Positions 43,378 to 52,233 of a DNA stretch of 55,324 nt are shown here, piece by piece (position 1 is the stretch's first letter; each line of letters starts with the position of its first letter). A program made the position numbers and the translations under genes. The notes under the pieces are model-generated. The model was not told the origin of the DNA. It searched no databases and worked only from the letters and a program-made list of their open reading frames with translations. Origin of the DNA: Dysgonomonas sp. ZJ279 (GTDB taxonomy: Bacteria; Bacteroidota; Bacteroidia; Bacteroidales; Dysgonomonadaceae); assembly GCF_011039205.1 (NCBI RefSeq), contig NZ_JAAKEL010000022.1, forward strand, positions 1 to 55,324, read 5' to 3'.

Positions 43378-45438
43378 ATGGTATTTAATCAAACAGAGAA
43401 ACAGGAACGTGAGTATTTACAGCAGGTTATCAATTTGCTGAATAAAACCATCAATAGTACAGATGTGTCGGTAAAAGAACATGTCGATACATTGGCAGAG
43501 TATAAAGATTACTTGTGGTCGAATAAAGACATTGACCCACACGAAATACGTTCGATGAGGGAAAGTATTCTGAACCACTTTGCATTGGGCGAGAATGTGA
43601 TTGACAAACGTAAACGATTAATCAAGATATTGGATATTCCTTATTTCAGTCGGATTGACTTTAAGGAAAGAGAAAAAAGCGGTAAGGTTTTGCCTGTCTA
43701 TATCGGAGTCCATTCGTTCTACGATTCGCAGAGTAAGATGAGTTTTATTTATGATTGGCGAGCACCGATTTCAAGTATGTTTTACGACTATGAATTGGGA
43801 GAGGCTTCTTATCAATCTCCGGCAGGCAAAGTAGCAGGAGATATTACACTCAAAAGACAATACCGAATCCGAAAAGGCAGAATGGAATACATGATTGAAA
43901 GTTCGCTGACCGTTCATGACGATATCCTGCAAAAAGAGTTGAGTTCCAATGCAGATGATAAAATGAAGAATATCGTGGCGACTATCCAACGGGAACAAAA
44001 CCAGATTATCCGTAACGAAGAGGCTCAAACGATAATCATACAAGGGGTTGCCGGATCGGGTAAAACATCTATTGCTCTGCATCGTATTGCTTACCTACTC
44101 TATGCGTTCAAGGGGGGTATTTCTTCAAAAGATATATTGATAATATCTCCGAATAAAGTGTTTGCCGATTATATTTCCAATGTGCTTCCCGAACTTGGCG
44201 AAGAAACTGTTCCCGAAACGAGTATGGAGCAGATACTTTCCGGCATATTGGATAACAAATATAAATTTCAGACCTTCTTTGAACAGGTAAACGAATTGCT
44301 CACAAAATCTGCTCCGGAATTTACAGAGCGCATACAGTATAAAGCCTCTTTTGAATTTATTTCCCAATTAGACAGGTTTATCCTGCATGTCGAAAACAAC
44401 TACTTCAAAGCTGTGGATGTAAAACTAACAAAGTATGTTACTATTCCTGCCGAATTTATCGAAGAGCAATTCAGGCGTTTCAATCGCTATCCGATGCGCC
44501 AACGCTTCGAAACGACGACTGATTATATCTTGGAAATGGCACAAGTTCAATATCGGATTACAGTTACCACTGCCGAACGAAATCTGCTCAAAAAAGAGAT
44601 CAAGAAGATGTTTGCCGGGAATAACGATATTCAGGTCTATAAAGATTTATTTGACTGGGCAGGCAAGTCCGAAATGTTCAAGATGCAGAAGAACCGTACA
44701 CTTGAATATGCGGATTTAGCGCCATTGGCATATATCCATATTGCATTGGAGGGTAATAGCACACAAAGCAAGGTTAAGCATCTTCTTATAGATGAGATGC
44801 AGGACTATTCGCCTATCCAATATAAAGTTTTACAGAAACTTTACCCTTGCCGGAAAACCGTTTTGGGCGATGCTAGCCAGTCGGTAAACCCTTACGGCTC
44901 ATCGACTGCCGATATGATTCAGAAAGTATTGATAACCGGAGAGGTGATGAAGCTGTGCAAAAGTTATCGCTCCACATACGAGATAACCGAGTTTGCACAA
45001 AAGATTCGGAAAAACGAAGAACTGGAACCAGTCGCCCGGCATGGAGAGAAACCGCAAATTATGAGACTCAAAAAGGAGGACGATGAAATTTTTGCAATTG
45101 CCGATTTGATTTCGGCATTCAAAAAATCAGGCTACACATCACTTGGAATCGTCTGTAAAACGGAATCACAAGCGAAAGAGATAGCGGACAAGCTAAAAGC
45201 ATATACAGACAATGTTTACTTCCTTTCAAGCCTAAGTTCTGCTTTTGTTCAAGGAATTATTATCACGTCTGCCCATATGGCAAAAGGGTTGGAGTTCGAC
45301 GAGGTAATCATTCCGCAAGTGACCGATAAGAATTACAATTCGGAAATTGATAGGGGTATGCTCTATGTTGCAATAACAAGGGCAATGCACCGACTGACAT
45401 TGACCTATGTTGGAACGAAAAGTGATTTTATTCCATAA
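43378..45438 (+). CDS. HelD/UvrD-like superfamily 1 helicase
   Basis: A 686-residue protein with a coiled-coil N-terminus (EKQEREYLQQVINLLNKTINSTDV), a HelD-type YDWRAPISSMFYDYELGEASY (about 135-155), Walker A QGVAGSGKTSIALHR (about 224-238), Walker B LLIDEMQDYSPIQ, and C-terminal GMLYVAITRAMHRL. The order and length match the HelD family, which dislodges stalled RNA polymerase and can protect against rifampicin-type drugs. The start has AAGGAG 8 bases before it. It is the last gene of the inner element, next to a nucleotidyltransferase and a LuxR regulator, so a stress or resistance function is plausible (inference). Confidence 0.85.
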   Translation: MVFNQTEKQEREYLQQVINLLNKTINSTDVSVKEHVDTLAEYKDYLWSNKDIDPHEIRSMRESILNHFALGENVIDKRKRLIKILDIPYFSRIDFKEREKSGKVLPVYIGVHSFYDSQSKMSFIYDWRAPISSMFYDYELGEASYQSPAGKVAGDITLKRQYRIRKGRMEYMIESSLTVHDDILQKELSSNADDKMKNIVATIQREQNQIIRNEEAQTIIIQGVAGSGKTSIALHRIAYLLYAFKGGISSKDILIISPNKVFADYISNVLPELGEETVPETSMEQILSGILDNKYKFQTFFEQVNELLTKSAPEFTERIQYKASFEFISQLDRFILHVENNYFKAVDVKLTKYVTIPAEFIEEQFRRFNRYPMRQRFETTTDYILEMAQVQYRITVTTAERNLLKKEIKKMFAGNNDIQVYKDLFDWAGKSEMFKMQKNRTLEYADLAPLAYIHIALEGNSTQSKVKHLLIDEMQDYSPIQYKVLQKLYPCRKTVLGDASQSVNPYGSSTADMIQKVLITGEVMKLCKSYRSTYEITEFAQKIRKNEELEPVARHGEKPQIMRLKKEDDEIFAIADLISAFKKSGYTSLGIVCKTESQAKEIADKLKAYTDNVYFLSSLSSAFVQGIIITSAHMAKGLEFDEVIIPQVTDKNYNSEIDRGMLYVAITRAMHRLTLTYVGTKSDFIP

Positions 45439-45530
45439 CTTCTTATGTATTCCAATAAAATAAATGCTTATTTTTGCAGTAGAGTTATTTGAAACAATGG
45501 AAACCCAAAGCAGACCAAAGCATTTCGCTC

Positions 45531-45979
45531 GTTTCTAAATTGTTACCCATTGCTCTTTTCCTTTCCGATAAATATCTGTTATTCAGCGGATAATTTTCAA
45601 ATCTTCTACTGCTTCACCGGTCTTGCATTCTCTGATGTTAAAAGCTTAAAACAAGAACATCTGGCATTAGATAACGAAGGCGTAACCTGGATTCGCAAAC
45701 AACGTGTAAAAACAAACAATATGTGTAACATTCCACTGTTGGATGTGCCGATGCAAATACTAAAACGTTATAAGCATCATGCAGACTGCATCAAAAAAGG
45801 AGTATTACTACCCATACCCTGTAACCAAAAGATGAACGCTTACTTGAAGGAAATTGGAGATTTGTGCGGAATTAGGAAGCAATTAACCACTCATTGTGGA
45901 AGGCACAGAATTCATTCTTTCCCTCTAACAACAAGTAACTTACAAAATGTTTTTCATCAACAGGTAACGATTTAGAAAC
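45531..45979. repeat. 17-bp inverted repeat flanking the recombinase fragment
   Basis: GTTTCTAAATTGTTACC (45531-45547) and GGTAACGATTTAGAAAC (45963-45979) are inverted copies with one mismatch, on either side of the C-terminal recombinase fragment. Similar GTTACC-type sequences also occur at 32356-32363, 32461-32467 and 46044-46060. They may be remnants of recombinase binding sites. Confidence 0.6.
45550..45975 (+). pseudogene. Tyrosine recombinase, catalytic-domain fragment
   Basis: Homology begins at DNFQIFYCFTGLAFSDVKSLKQEHL and continues through the Lys region RKQRVKTNN, LLDVPMQILKRYK and the HxxR motif THCGRH; then family similarity ends. The GH motif and nucleophile Tyr are missing, so the fragment is inactive. 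It begins just where the fragment at 31549-32409 stops (FVFCCFT) and has the same orientation, so together they would make most of one recombinase. A short overlap (TCTTCT-CTG-TTCAC) is similar, not identical, at both breaks. It is a relic of a recombinase gene split by the inner element or a partner of it. Confidence 0.75.
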
Positions 45980-46145
45980 AAACCGATGTTTTGTGGATAT
46001 TTCTTTCTGAATCAGTGGTTTGAAGCGTCGTGAATTCAGAATAGGTAACGGATAAGTAACGAGTTAACTTCTCTAGTTTGCTCCGCTTTTGAGCAGGTTG
46101 ATTAGCTTGGGACAAAGATAAAACAATATTTTAAATCCACATAAA

Positions 46146-47177
46146 CTACTTCGATATATTGTCTGTATTATCGTCTCTTTGAGATTTCAACTCTTTTATA
46201 GCTCTATCGAAATCGCTTTCGTATTGCAGCATTTCTTTACGACGATACTCTTCAAACTCTTTGGTTGCCTTTTCGATGGCTTGTTTATGTGAAACTGTTC
46301 CCGCATTGGTAAGTAATGGACGATTCCCTACAGAAAGTATATCATTCAATTTTTCTATCCATTGCTGCATGGTCATTGAATGTTCTTCGATAGCTTGCAG
46401 TTCGGCAAAATCAAGATATTGAGACACCAATAAATTTAAAACCTGTAATTCTTTTTCCGACAAATAGTTCTTTGCAATTTTGACATCATCACGGGTAATA
46501 TAATCGCCTTTAAAGTTGGTCATACCCACCATTGGTTTATCGGAATCGACTCTCTCGTAGATTACTTCCGCTGCCGTGTGTTGATGGGCGGCATAGTGCA
46601 TTTTGTTTTGTACCGTAGCAAAGAACTGCCGGGTCAGATCGGTTCGTGAATCGTAATCTATTGCTGTGGCATAAATATCAGTCACTTGTTGGTACAAATT
46701 ACGTTCGCTCGAACGAATATCCCTGATTCGTTGCAGCAACTCACGAAAATAGCGATTCCCGTTTCCTTTGAGGCGTTCATCGTCAATCGTAAACCCTTTT
46801 TGGATATATTCGTGCAGTCGTTGCGTCGCCCATTGTCTGAATCGTGTTGCCACTTGCGATTTCACACGATAGCCGATAGCAATAATCATGTCCAGATTAT
46901 AATGTTCAATTTGTCTTTTTACCGACCGGTTGCCTTCCTGACGAACTAACAAGAAATACTTGTGAGTTGCTTCTTTCGATAATTCGCTTTCGTCTAATAT
47001 GCTGTTAATGTGTAGGCTGATATTTTGCTGAGTAGTATCGAACAACAGAGCGATTTGCTGTTGCGAAAGCCAGATATCTTCTCCGTCAAAACGGACATTG
47101 ACATTCGTTATTCCATTATCATCCTGATAAAGGACGAATTGGCTATTGGTTGGTTGGGTTTTATCGTTTTTATTCAT
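46146..47177 (-). CDS. RhuM family (Virulence_RhuM) protein
   Basis: A 343-residue protein with a RhuM-type N-terminus (VRFDGEDIWLSQQQIALLFDTTQQNISLHINSI, a winged-helix region) and family signatures HYNLDMIIAIGYRVKSQVATRFRQWATQRLHEYIQKGF near residue 95. RhuM proteins occur in restriction-modification and defence islands, with no proven activity. Its start overlaps the 3' end of the TPR gene by 8 bases, so it belongs to the minus-strand operon with the NERD-helicase. The C-terminal third is helical and charged, ending in a coiled-coil-like segment (ERELKS-type, DFDRAIKELKSQRDD). Confidence 0.85.
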   Translation of the reverse strand: MNKNDKTQPTNSQFVLYQDDNGITNVNVRFDGEDIWLSQQQIALLFDTTQQNISLHINSILDESELSKEATHKYFLLVRQEGNRSVKRQIEHYNLDMIIAIGYRVKSQVATRFRQWATQRLHEYIQKGFTIDDERLKGNGNRYFRELLQRIRDIRSSERNLYQQVTDIYATAIDYDSRTDLTRQFFATVQNKMHYAAHQHTAAEVIYERVDSDKPMVGMTNFKGDYITRDDVKIAKNYLSEKELQVLNLLVSQYLDFAELQAIEEHSMTMQQWIEKLNDILSVGNRPLLTNAGTVSHKQAIEKATKEFEEYRRKEMLQYESDFDRAIKELKSQRDDNTDNISK

Positions 47178-48606
47178 TTAGTTTTAAAATTTTCACTTGT
47201 TCTTTTTCCCCTTCAACCGCAGGTAGAATTTGAAAAACGATTTTGCTTCCTACGATTATTTTAGGTGTTAAATGAAAGTTTGAAGAAACGGCAAAATAAT
47301 GTTCATTTTCGTTGCTCTTTATAAATCCGACCTTACCTCGTTCATTATCGTGTAATATCCTTACAACTTCTCCAACTGAATTACGCTCATTTGACTTGGG
47401 ACTCTTGCTTTTTACAACTTGATTTGAATTAAAATCATTCCAATATTTTTTTAGTTCATTTTTTAATTCGGCAATCTTTGACAACGGAATCTCCACCTCT
47501 GAAAATTGAGTCAATTCTTCAACTATTTTTTGTGAAATTTTCCATTCTTCTTCCTGACGAATCAATTTTGAAAGAGAAAAATGTTTAAAAGCTAAATCTA
47601 AAATTCCTTGTTCCTTTAGAATTTTTCCAAGAAGAAAGAATAAATCAACTTTAAACTCTAATAGTCCAAAATTATTAATAGCACTTATTGCCATTTTGAA
47701 AGCTGATTCTAAATCATTTTTTTCAAAGTAAAGTTCTGCTAATTCTTTTTGGATAAACCATTCTCGTTTCTTTTTTAGGATAGTTTCAAGTTCTTTGATT
47801 GCATCTTCCGTATTACCAAGATTTTTCTTAGATAAGGCTATGCGTCTTGAAAACCAAACATCGTTTGAATAGTGAAAACTCTCAATCTTCTCAAGGGCTT
47901 CTTTTGAAGTGTCAAAGCATTCCTGCCATTCTCCCAACTTCATTAGGGCTTTCGTTTTATATGCGTACCAATTTTCAAAATCAGAAGCTAATTCCATTTC
48001 TTTTGTTTGCCCTTTACGTTCAACTTGAATAATGGAACATTTCTGAGAAAGAGACTCTCGGTCTATTTGGCTACAAAAGTCATTTATCAGTTTCCAATTA
48101 GGGGCAGTTTTTTTCTTTTCTGATTTTAATACAATTAGAAATAGGTTTGAATTTAAAGTCTTAGTAAATTCACTATCAAACTGAAAAAGAATGGAAATTA
48201 GATTTTCAATTCTTTCAATCAATTCAGTTCTGTTATAACTAAAGTTTTTCGTTTGGATTTCTGCTTCGTCTTCTTCAAAAAATACACTTTCATCCTCGAT
48301 ATCGCTTTCACTTTGATTTTCAAATTTGTATTTAGCCCAAAGTAGCCAACCATAAGCGGATAAAACTCGCTCCTTTTGTTCAGCAGCTATACAGATATCG
48401 TAGATTCTCAGAAATTGGAACCCTGCATCAAACTGGTTTGTATATCTTAACGCTGACATTATATCAGAAACGATATATTCATGATTTGCAATCTGTTCTT
48501 TCGAAAAATCTACTTTATTTTCTTTAAAATAAGTAAGTATTTCAAGATATTTTTTTTCCTTCCTTAAGGATGCAATTTGTCTGCTAAAATCAAATAATGT
48601 AAGCAT
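47170..48606 (-). CDS. TPR protein with C-terminal cold-shock-like domain
   Basis: A 478-residue protein. Residues about 10-400 are helical repeats; the clearest TPR is WFIQKELAELYFEKNDLESAFKMAI (about 290). The last 70 residues (GEVVRILHDNERGKVGFIKSN, then HYFAVSSNF and GSKIVFQILPAVEGEKEQVKIL) have the glycine-aromatic pattern of a cold-shock/OB RNA-binding domain. No catalytic site is seen. It begins 1 base after the helicase stop and overlaps rhuM by 8 bases, so it is probably a partner scaffold. A role in recognising nucleic acid is inferred from the OB-like end. Confidence 0.7.
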   Translation of the reverse strand: MLTLFDFSRQIASLRKEKKYLEILTYFKENKVDFSKEQIANHEYIVSDIMSALRYTNQFDAGFQFLRIYDICIAAEQKERVLSAYGWLLWAKYKFENQSESDIEDESVFFEEDEAEIQTKNFSYNRTELIERIENLISILFQFDSEFTKTLNSNLFLIVLKSEKKKTAPNWKLINDFCSQIDRESLSQKCSIIQVERKGQTKEMELASDFENWYAYKTKALMKLGEWQECFDTSKEALEKIESFHYSNDVWFSRRIALSKKNLGNTEDAIKELETILKKKREWFIQKELAELYFEKNDLESAFKMAISAINNFGLLEFKVDLFFLLGKILKEQGILDLAFKHFSLSKLIRQEEEWKISQKIVEELTQFSEVEIPLSKIAELKNELKKYWNDFNSNQVVKSKSPKSNERNSVGEVVRILHDNERGKVGFIKSNENEHYFAVSSNFHLTPKIIVGSKIVFQILPAVEGEKEQVKILKLNE

Positions 48607-48607
48607 C

Positions 48608-51466
48608 TTAATTTGTTTTTAGTTCATTAATAATATCTTGGAATGCTGACCATAATTCCATTTCAGTACAAGAAGAAGCAATAATTGCAGAAAAGAATCC
48701 ATCTCCATCATAATACATATCAACAAGCAATGTGTCATTAGATTTGTTGATTTGTATTGTATCTTTGAATGGGGTTTGAATTATATAGCCAATAGATAAG
48801 TTTTTCAATTCAAATTTTTCATTCAAATTGTAATAAGCCTTTTTTCGCCAAATTTGATGAATGAATTCAAAGTCTGATATTTTGTTTTCTGTTTGTAATA
48901 AATTTAATACTTCAATCCCAAATTCTTTGGGCTGTGACTTCATCAAAGATGGCATGTTAAATTGCCCTTTTTTATTGTAATACGTAGAAATTGTTGCAAT
49001 TTCACCATGTGCACCCTTAATTTCATATAGTTCTTGATAGTTAGAATGATTAATTGAATTTATAATCAAATGTTTTTTTGACAATTTACTTTCAATAAAC
49101 TGGAAAAATTGCAACAACGAAGACTTGCTCTCTGATTCTTGAAATTTGTATTTTTCAGCTATTTCTTTATTCAGAACAGAAAGGTCTGCCTGAATATCTG
49201 AGATATAAAAAAACTCTTTCCCTTTTTCAACTTTAGGAATAGTAGGATTTATTTCACTCTTAGAAAAAGGGGTAATTGGCTCGTAATTAATTAGATTAAC
49301 CTTTTGAGTTGCTCTGATTAATCCTGTATAAATCCATTTAAAATATGTTTCATTTGTTTTTCCTGTACCTGTTTCAACATTAAGAAATATTTCTTTCCAT
49401 TTATATGACATTGCTTTGTGGACGGTCAAAGCCCATCCAAATCGCATTTGTGCTACATTTTTGTATTTGTAATAATTAGAAGAAGGTCTAGTTTGCAAAT
49501 GTTTTTGAATGCATTTTCTTAACTTAGATATTCCTTTTCGAGTTTTACTATCATATTTATCCAATAAATTTTTTAATTCTTCATCTATGTGATATTTACC
49601 ACTTTTGAAATTCTCTATTTCTTCTTCAGCAAGTTGATTTAAGAGAATTTTAAAGGAGATTATTTCTTCTTTCGAAAGTTCTCCTTTCTCATTCAAACGA
49701 AAATTTTCAAGACTTAAAAAAGTAAGTATATGATTTGATTCTTGTAATTGAATCGTCGTTTTTCTAAAAGTTAGCGGAGTAAGTAGTTTTTCTCTCTTTA
49801 TTATTGGGTCTGAAAAATCAATTATAGATCCAAATTGACCATTATATATCTTTTTAGGTTCAGCAAATGGGTCGTTTTCATCTTCAACACGAATGTTGTT
49901 GCCAAAAACTATCAAATCTCCTTTATTTAAATCATTTCCATTTTTAATTATAGAATTTTTTATCCAAAAATTAACTTTTTGAGCGTCAGAATTTGAAAAG
50001 CAGAGGATATGAGAATTCTTATTTGATTTTAAAGAATTTTCTATCTCTGATTTTAGATTTTCCTTTGTAATTGAACATGTTGAATCTGAAAAGTTAAAAC
50101 TGAGGTTATTGAATGACTGTTGGCGAATACAATCAACAGATTTAAGAGCTTCCCTAACAATCAGGGATTTATCTTCTTTGTCTATAAGTTGAAATGCTTT
50201 TGTGCTGAATTCATATTCATTCGCTAAATATTCTGGATTTAAAGCCGATTCTTCTTTCTTTCCGATTGAAAGTTGATAGCTATCCCCGATAAAAATTATT
50301 TTTCTTTTTGAGTTTTTCAAGTCTGCGAATTCAATAAAATCTTTAAGTAATTTTCCCGAACCAAACCTTAAATCTATTGACTGGTGGTAATTGTCAGATA
50401 TTAAATGTGACTCATCCACGATAAATATTGACTCTTCCGTATCATCTGATTTTTTGAGAGGAACAATTTCTAAGTTGAGAACGTCATCGGCAGTTTCATC
50501 TTCTTTGGAATCCTCTGTTTCTGTGTTTATGTTTCCTCCATATATGTAAGAATAAATACTGTCAAATGGTAGATTTGTATTTTTCAGCAGATTATTGGCT
50601 ACTCTTCCTGATGAAGCAAAAAGTTTAACTTCCGATATTTGATTATTAAAGGCAACATCTTTTATAAATGGAATCAAATGTGTTTTCCCACTTAAAGAAG
50701 TTCCTTGAAGAACGAAAAATTTTTCATTATCCGATTTGATAAAACTTTGTACCTCTGAAAGAGCCGATTTTTGGTCTGGATAAAGATGTTCAAAGTCTAA
50801 ATTTGTTTCGTAAGTCGTAAAGTTCTTATTATCATAATCTTCAAAAATATCAAACTGATCGGCTCTGAAAATTTCTTTGAAAACATTGAAGGACTCTTTT
50901 GATAGATTTACTTCTTTATCTGAAATGTCGATAATATCTTTTATCTTTTCGAGGTAATTGTTTTTCTCAATAATGAAAAAATTCAATTCTTCTTTTGGCG
51001 GGATGCTTCCAATTAATTCAATTTGCTTTTGAAAGCACACAATTCTTACTGTGTGATAAGGATTGAAGCAATCTATTTGTGGTAATTTATCCAAAATTTG
51101 ACTTTCAACAACCTTTGTAAATCTGTCTTTTTGATTTTTTAATTGCACAAATGGATTTATAGAACTTCCACCTTTGATAATTTCTCCTTTTTCATTTGTC
51201 CATCGTCCAAAGTCAAATTCTGATTTTGCATTTTTTGGTAAAGTTATTTTTCCTCCAAAATTCTTGAAGTCGATAATACAAACAGTCTTCTGAGTTACCA
51301 GCAAAGCATCTATTTGAAGTCGACTTTCAACTTCACATTCAGAATTGGCAATAAGTAAGCCATCAAGTGAATACTTGTCAAATACGTTTTTAAGGTTTTC
51401 TGCAAATTCCCTAAAAAACGTATTTTCATAATTCTTTGAAGCTGTTCCTTTTCTTATTTCAAGCAT
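48608..51466 (-). CDS. NERD-domain superfamily 1 helicase
   Basis: A 952-residue protein. The NERD (nuclease-related) domain spans about residues 10-180, with the DxK motif in VCIIDFKNFGGKI (D66, K68) and QIDALLV (D53) before it. The helicase core follows: Walker A LQGTSLSGKTH (G255-T262), Walker B IFIVDESH (D351, E352), motif III IGDSYQLS (near 394), and a C-terminal TVHKAMSYKW and IYTGLIRAT region (near 690) resembling DUF2075/RecD-like helicases. A strong AAAGGAG ribosome binding site lies 8 bases before the ATG. It is the first gene of a three-gene operon and is expected to act on DNA or RNA. Confidence 0.85.
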   Translation of the reverse strand: MLEIRKGTASKNYENTFFREFAENLKNVFDKYSLDGLLIANSECEVESRLQIDALLVTQKTVCIIDFKNFGGKITLPKNAKSEFDFGRWTNEKGEIIKGGSSINPFVQLKNQKDRFTKVVESQILDKLPQIDCFNPYHTVRIVCFQKQIELIGSIPPKEELNFFIIEKNNYLEKIKDIIDISDKEVNLSKESFNVFKEIFRADQFDIFEDYDNKNFTTYETNLDFEHLYPDQKSALSEVQSFIKSDNEKFFVLQGTSLSGKTHLIPFIKDVAFNNQISEVKLFASSGRVANNLLKNTNLPFDSIYSYIYGGNINTETEDSKEDETADDVLNLEIVPLKKSDDTEESIFIVDESHLISDNYHQSIDLRFGSGKLLKDFIEFADLKNSKRKIIFIGDSYQLSIGKKEESALNPEYLANEYEFSTKAFQLIDKEDKSLIVREALKSVDCIRQQSFNNLSFNFSDSTCSITKENLKSEIENSLKSNKNSHILCFSNSDAQKVNFWIKNSIIKNGNDLNKGDLIVFGNNIRVEDENDPFAEPKKIYNGQFGSIIDFSDPIIKREKLLTPLTFRKTTIQLQESNHILTFLSLENFRLNEKGELSKEEIISFKILLNQLAEEEIENFKSGKYHIDEELKNLLDKYDSKTRKGISKLRKCIQKHLQTRPSSNYYKYKNVAQMRFGWALTVHKAMSYKWKEIFLNVETGTGKTNETYFKWIYTGLIRATQKVNLINYEPITPFSKSEINPTIPKVEKGKEFFYISDIQADLSVLNKEIAEKYKFQESESKSSLLQFFQFIESKLSKKHLIINSINHSNYQELYEIKGAHGEIATISTYYNKKGQFNMPSLMKSQPKEFGIEVLNLLQTENKISDFEFIHQIWRKKAYYNLNEKFELKNLSIGYIIQTPFKDTIQINKSNDTLLVDMYYDGDGFFSAIIASSCTEMELWSAFQDIINELKTN

Positions 51467-51575
51467 ACTTTTTACTCCTTTTTAAATATTTGGAAGTCGG
51501 CTAATCAGTAGACGCACAACTCATATATTGTCACGCAGACTGTTCAAGATGAACTAAAAATCTTTTATATCGCTC

Positions 51576-51583
51576 CAAATTTA
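51576..51583 (-). promoter_or_regulatory. Possible -7 box of the NERD-helicase operon
   Basis: Minus strand TAAATTTG fits TAnnTTTG about 110 bases before the helicase ATG. The palindrome CAAATATTTG sits just upstream of it on the minus strand (51585-51594). Confidence 0.35.
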
Positions 51584-51640
51584 GCAAATATTTGAGAAAC
51601 AGCCTCTATTATATTTTAAAACTTTGACTTACAGTGGAGT

Positions 51641-52198
51641 TCATTGCTTTTTCCTTATTCCTGTATCAGGTCTTGCGTTATTCTTGAGACTATCCATTTC
51701 CGTCTGCATTTCTCTAACAACAACACTCTGTCTGTAATATTCATTCATTAGCAACGAATAATCATTCTGCTGCTTCATACAAAAGAGTGTCAGAGTAAAC
51801 ACCAGCAAGCCAAGAATTCCGATCACTAAAGAAGACTTTCGGACTTTAAAGAACCTAAAATTGAAATGAGTGTCATCCGTTTTTTGTGATTCGGCAGTCT
51901 CCTTTTGCTGTTTTCGGATATGAGCAACTGTGCCTAAAGTCTTTTTGACATCCTCGGTCAACTGCTGAATATTCTTACTATTTGCCTCAAAATGAGAGTC
52001 GCTCGATAAACCAAGAATGCGAATATCACCCTTAATTTTAGCAATTATCTCGTCTTTTGTTTCTCCAAAATCAATCTTAATTTCTGACTGATCCTTTTGA
52101 GGAGTCAGTGACTTTTGTGTTATCGCAAACTTTTCCAGTTTCTTATCTAACTCGCATAATTTCTCCCATAACGCATCGTTTGATACTGACTGTGCCAT
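51641..52198 (-). CDS. Coiled-coil membrane protein of the mobilization operon
   Basis: A 185-residue protein: an N-terminal helical part (LWEKLCELDKKLEKFAITQKSL), a hydrophilic middle with a coiled coil (NIQQLTEDVKKTLGTVAHIRKQQKE), one transmembrane helix (SLVIGILGLLVFTLTLFCM, about 127-145), and a second coiled coil at the C-terminus (LLMNEYYRQSVVVREMQTEMDSL). It lies 35 bases downstream of the MobB gene in the same orientation and probably belongs to the mobilization operon, where membrane proteins of this layout follow the relaxase in Bacteroidota. It may tether the relaxosome to the membrane. No named family recognised. Confidence 0.7.
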   Translation of the reverse strand: MAQSVSNDALWEKLCELDKKLEKFAITQKSLTPQKDQSEIKIDFGETKDEIIAKIKGDIRILGLSSDSHFEANSKNIQQLTEDVKKTLGTVAHIRKQQKETAESQKTDDTHFNFRFFKVRKSSLVIGILGLLVFTLTLFCMKQQNDYSLLMNEYYRQSVVVREMQTEMDSLKNNARPDTGIRKKQ

Positions 52199-52233
52199 AT
52201 TTTTCTTTTTTTTAAGTTGTTAATTACTTCTTT

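Larger units (their letters stand above)
32410..45549. mobile_element. Inner element inserted into the outer recombinase gene (ends approximate)
   Basis: Its ends are inferred from the two recombinase fragments. It contains two tandem intact tyrosine recombinases, a cargo pair, HTH/DUF3876 genes, a DUF5712 relaxase with BfmA/BtgA and an oriT-like hairpin row, an rteC-like gene, a regulator/nucleotidyltransferase pair and a HelD-like helicase. GTTACCCATT occurs in the same orientation near both ends (32462-32471 and 45542-45551), a weak candidate for a core duplication. The exact crossover is not proven. Confidence 0.55.

Noticed and set aside
43771-44719. Several overlapping frames of 80-103 residues within the HelD-like gene
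   Set aside because: All are shadows of a continuous helicase reading frame with intact motifs.
49342-49378. A second P-loop (GTGKT) late in the NERD-helicase
   Set aside because: The residues ETGTGKTNE lack the leading glycine and surrounding hydrophobic strand of a Walker A motif, and the true one is at residues 255-262.
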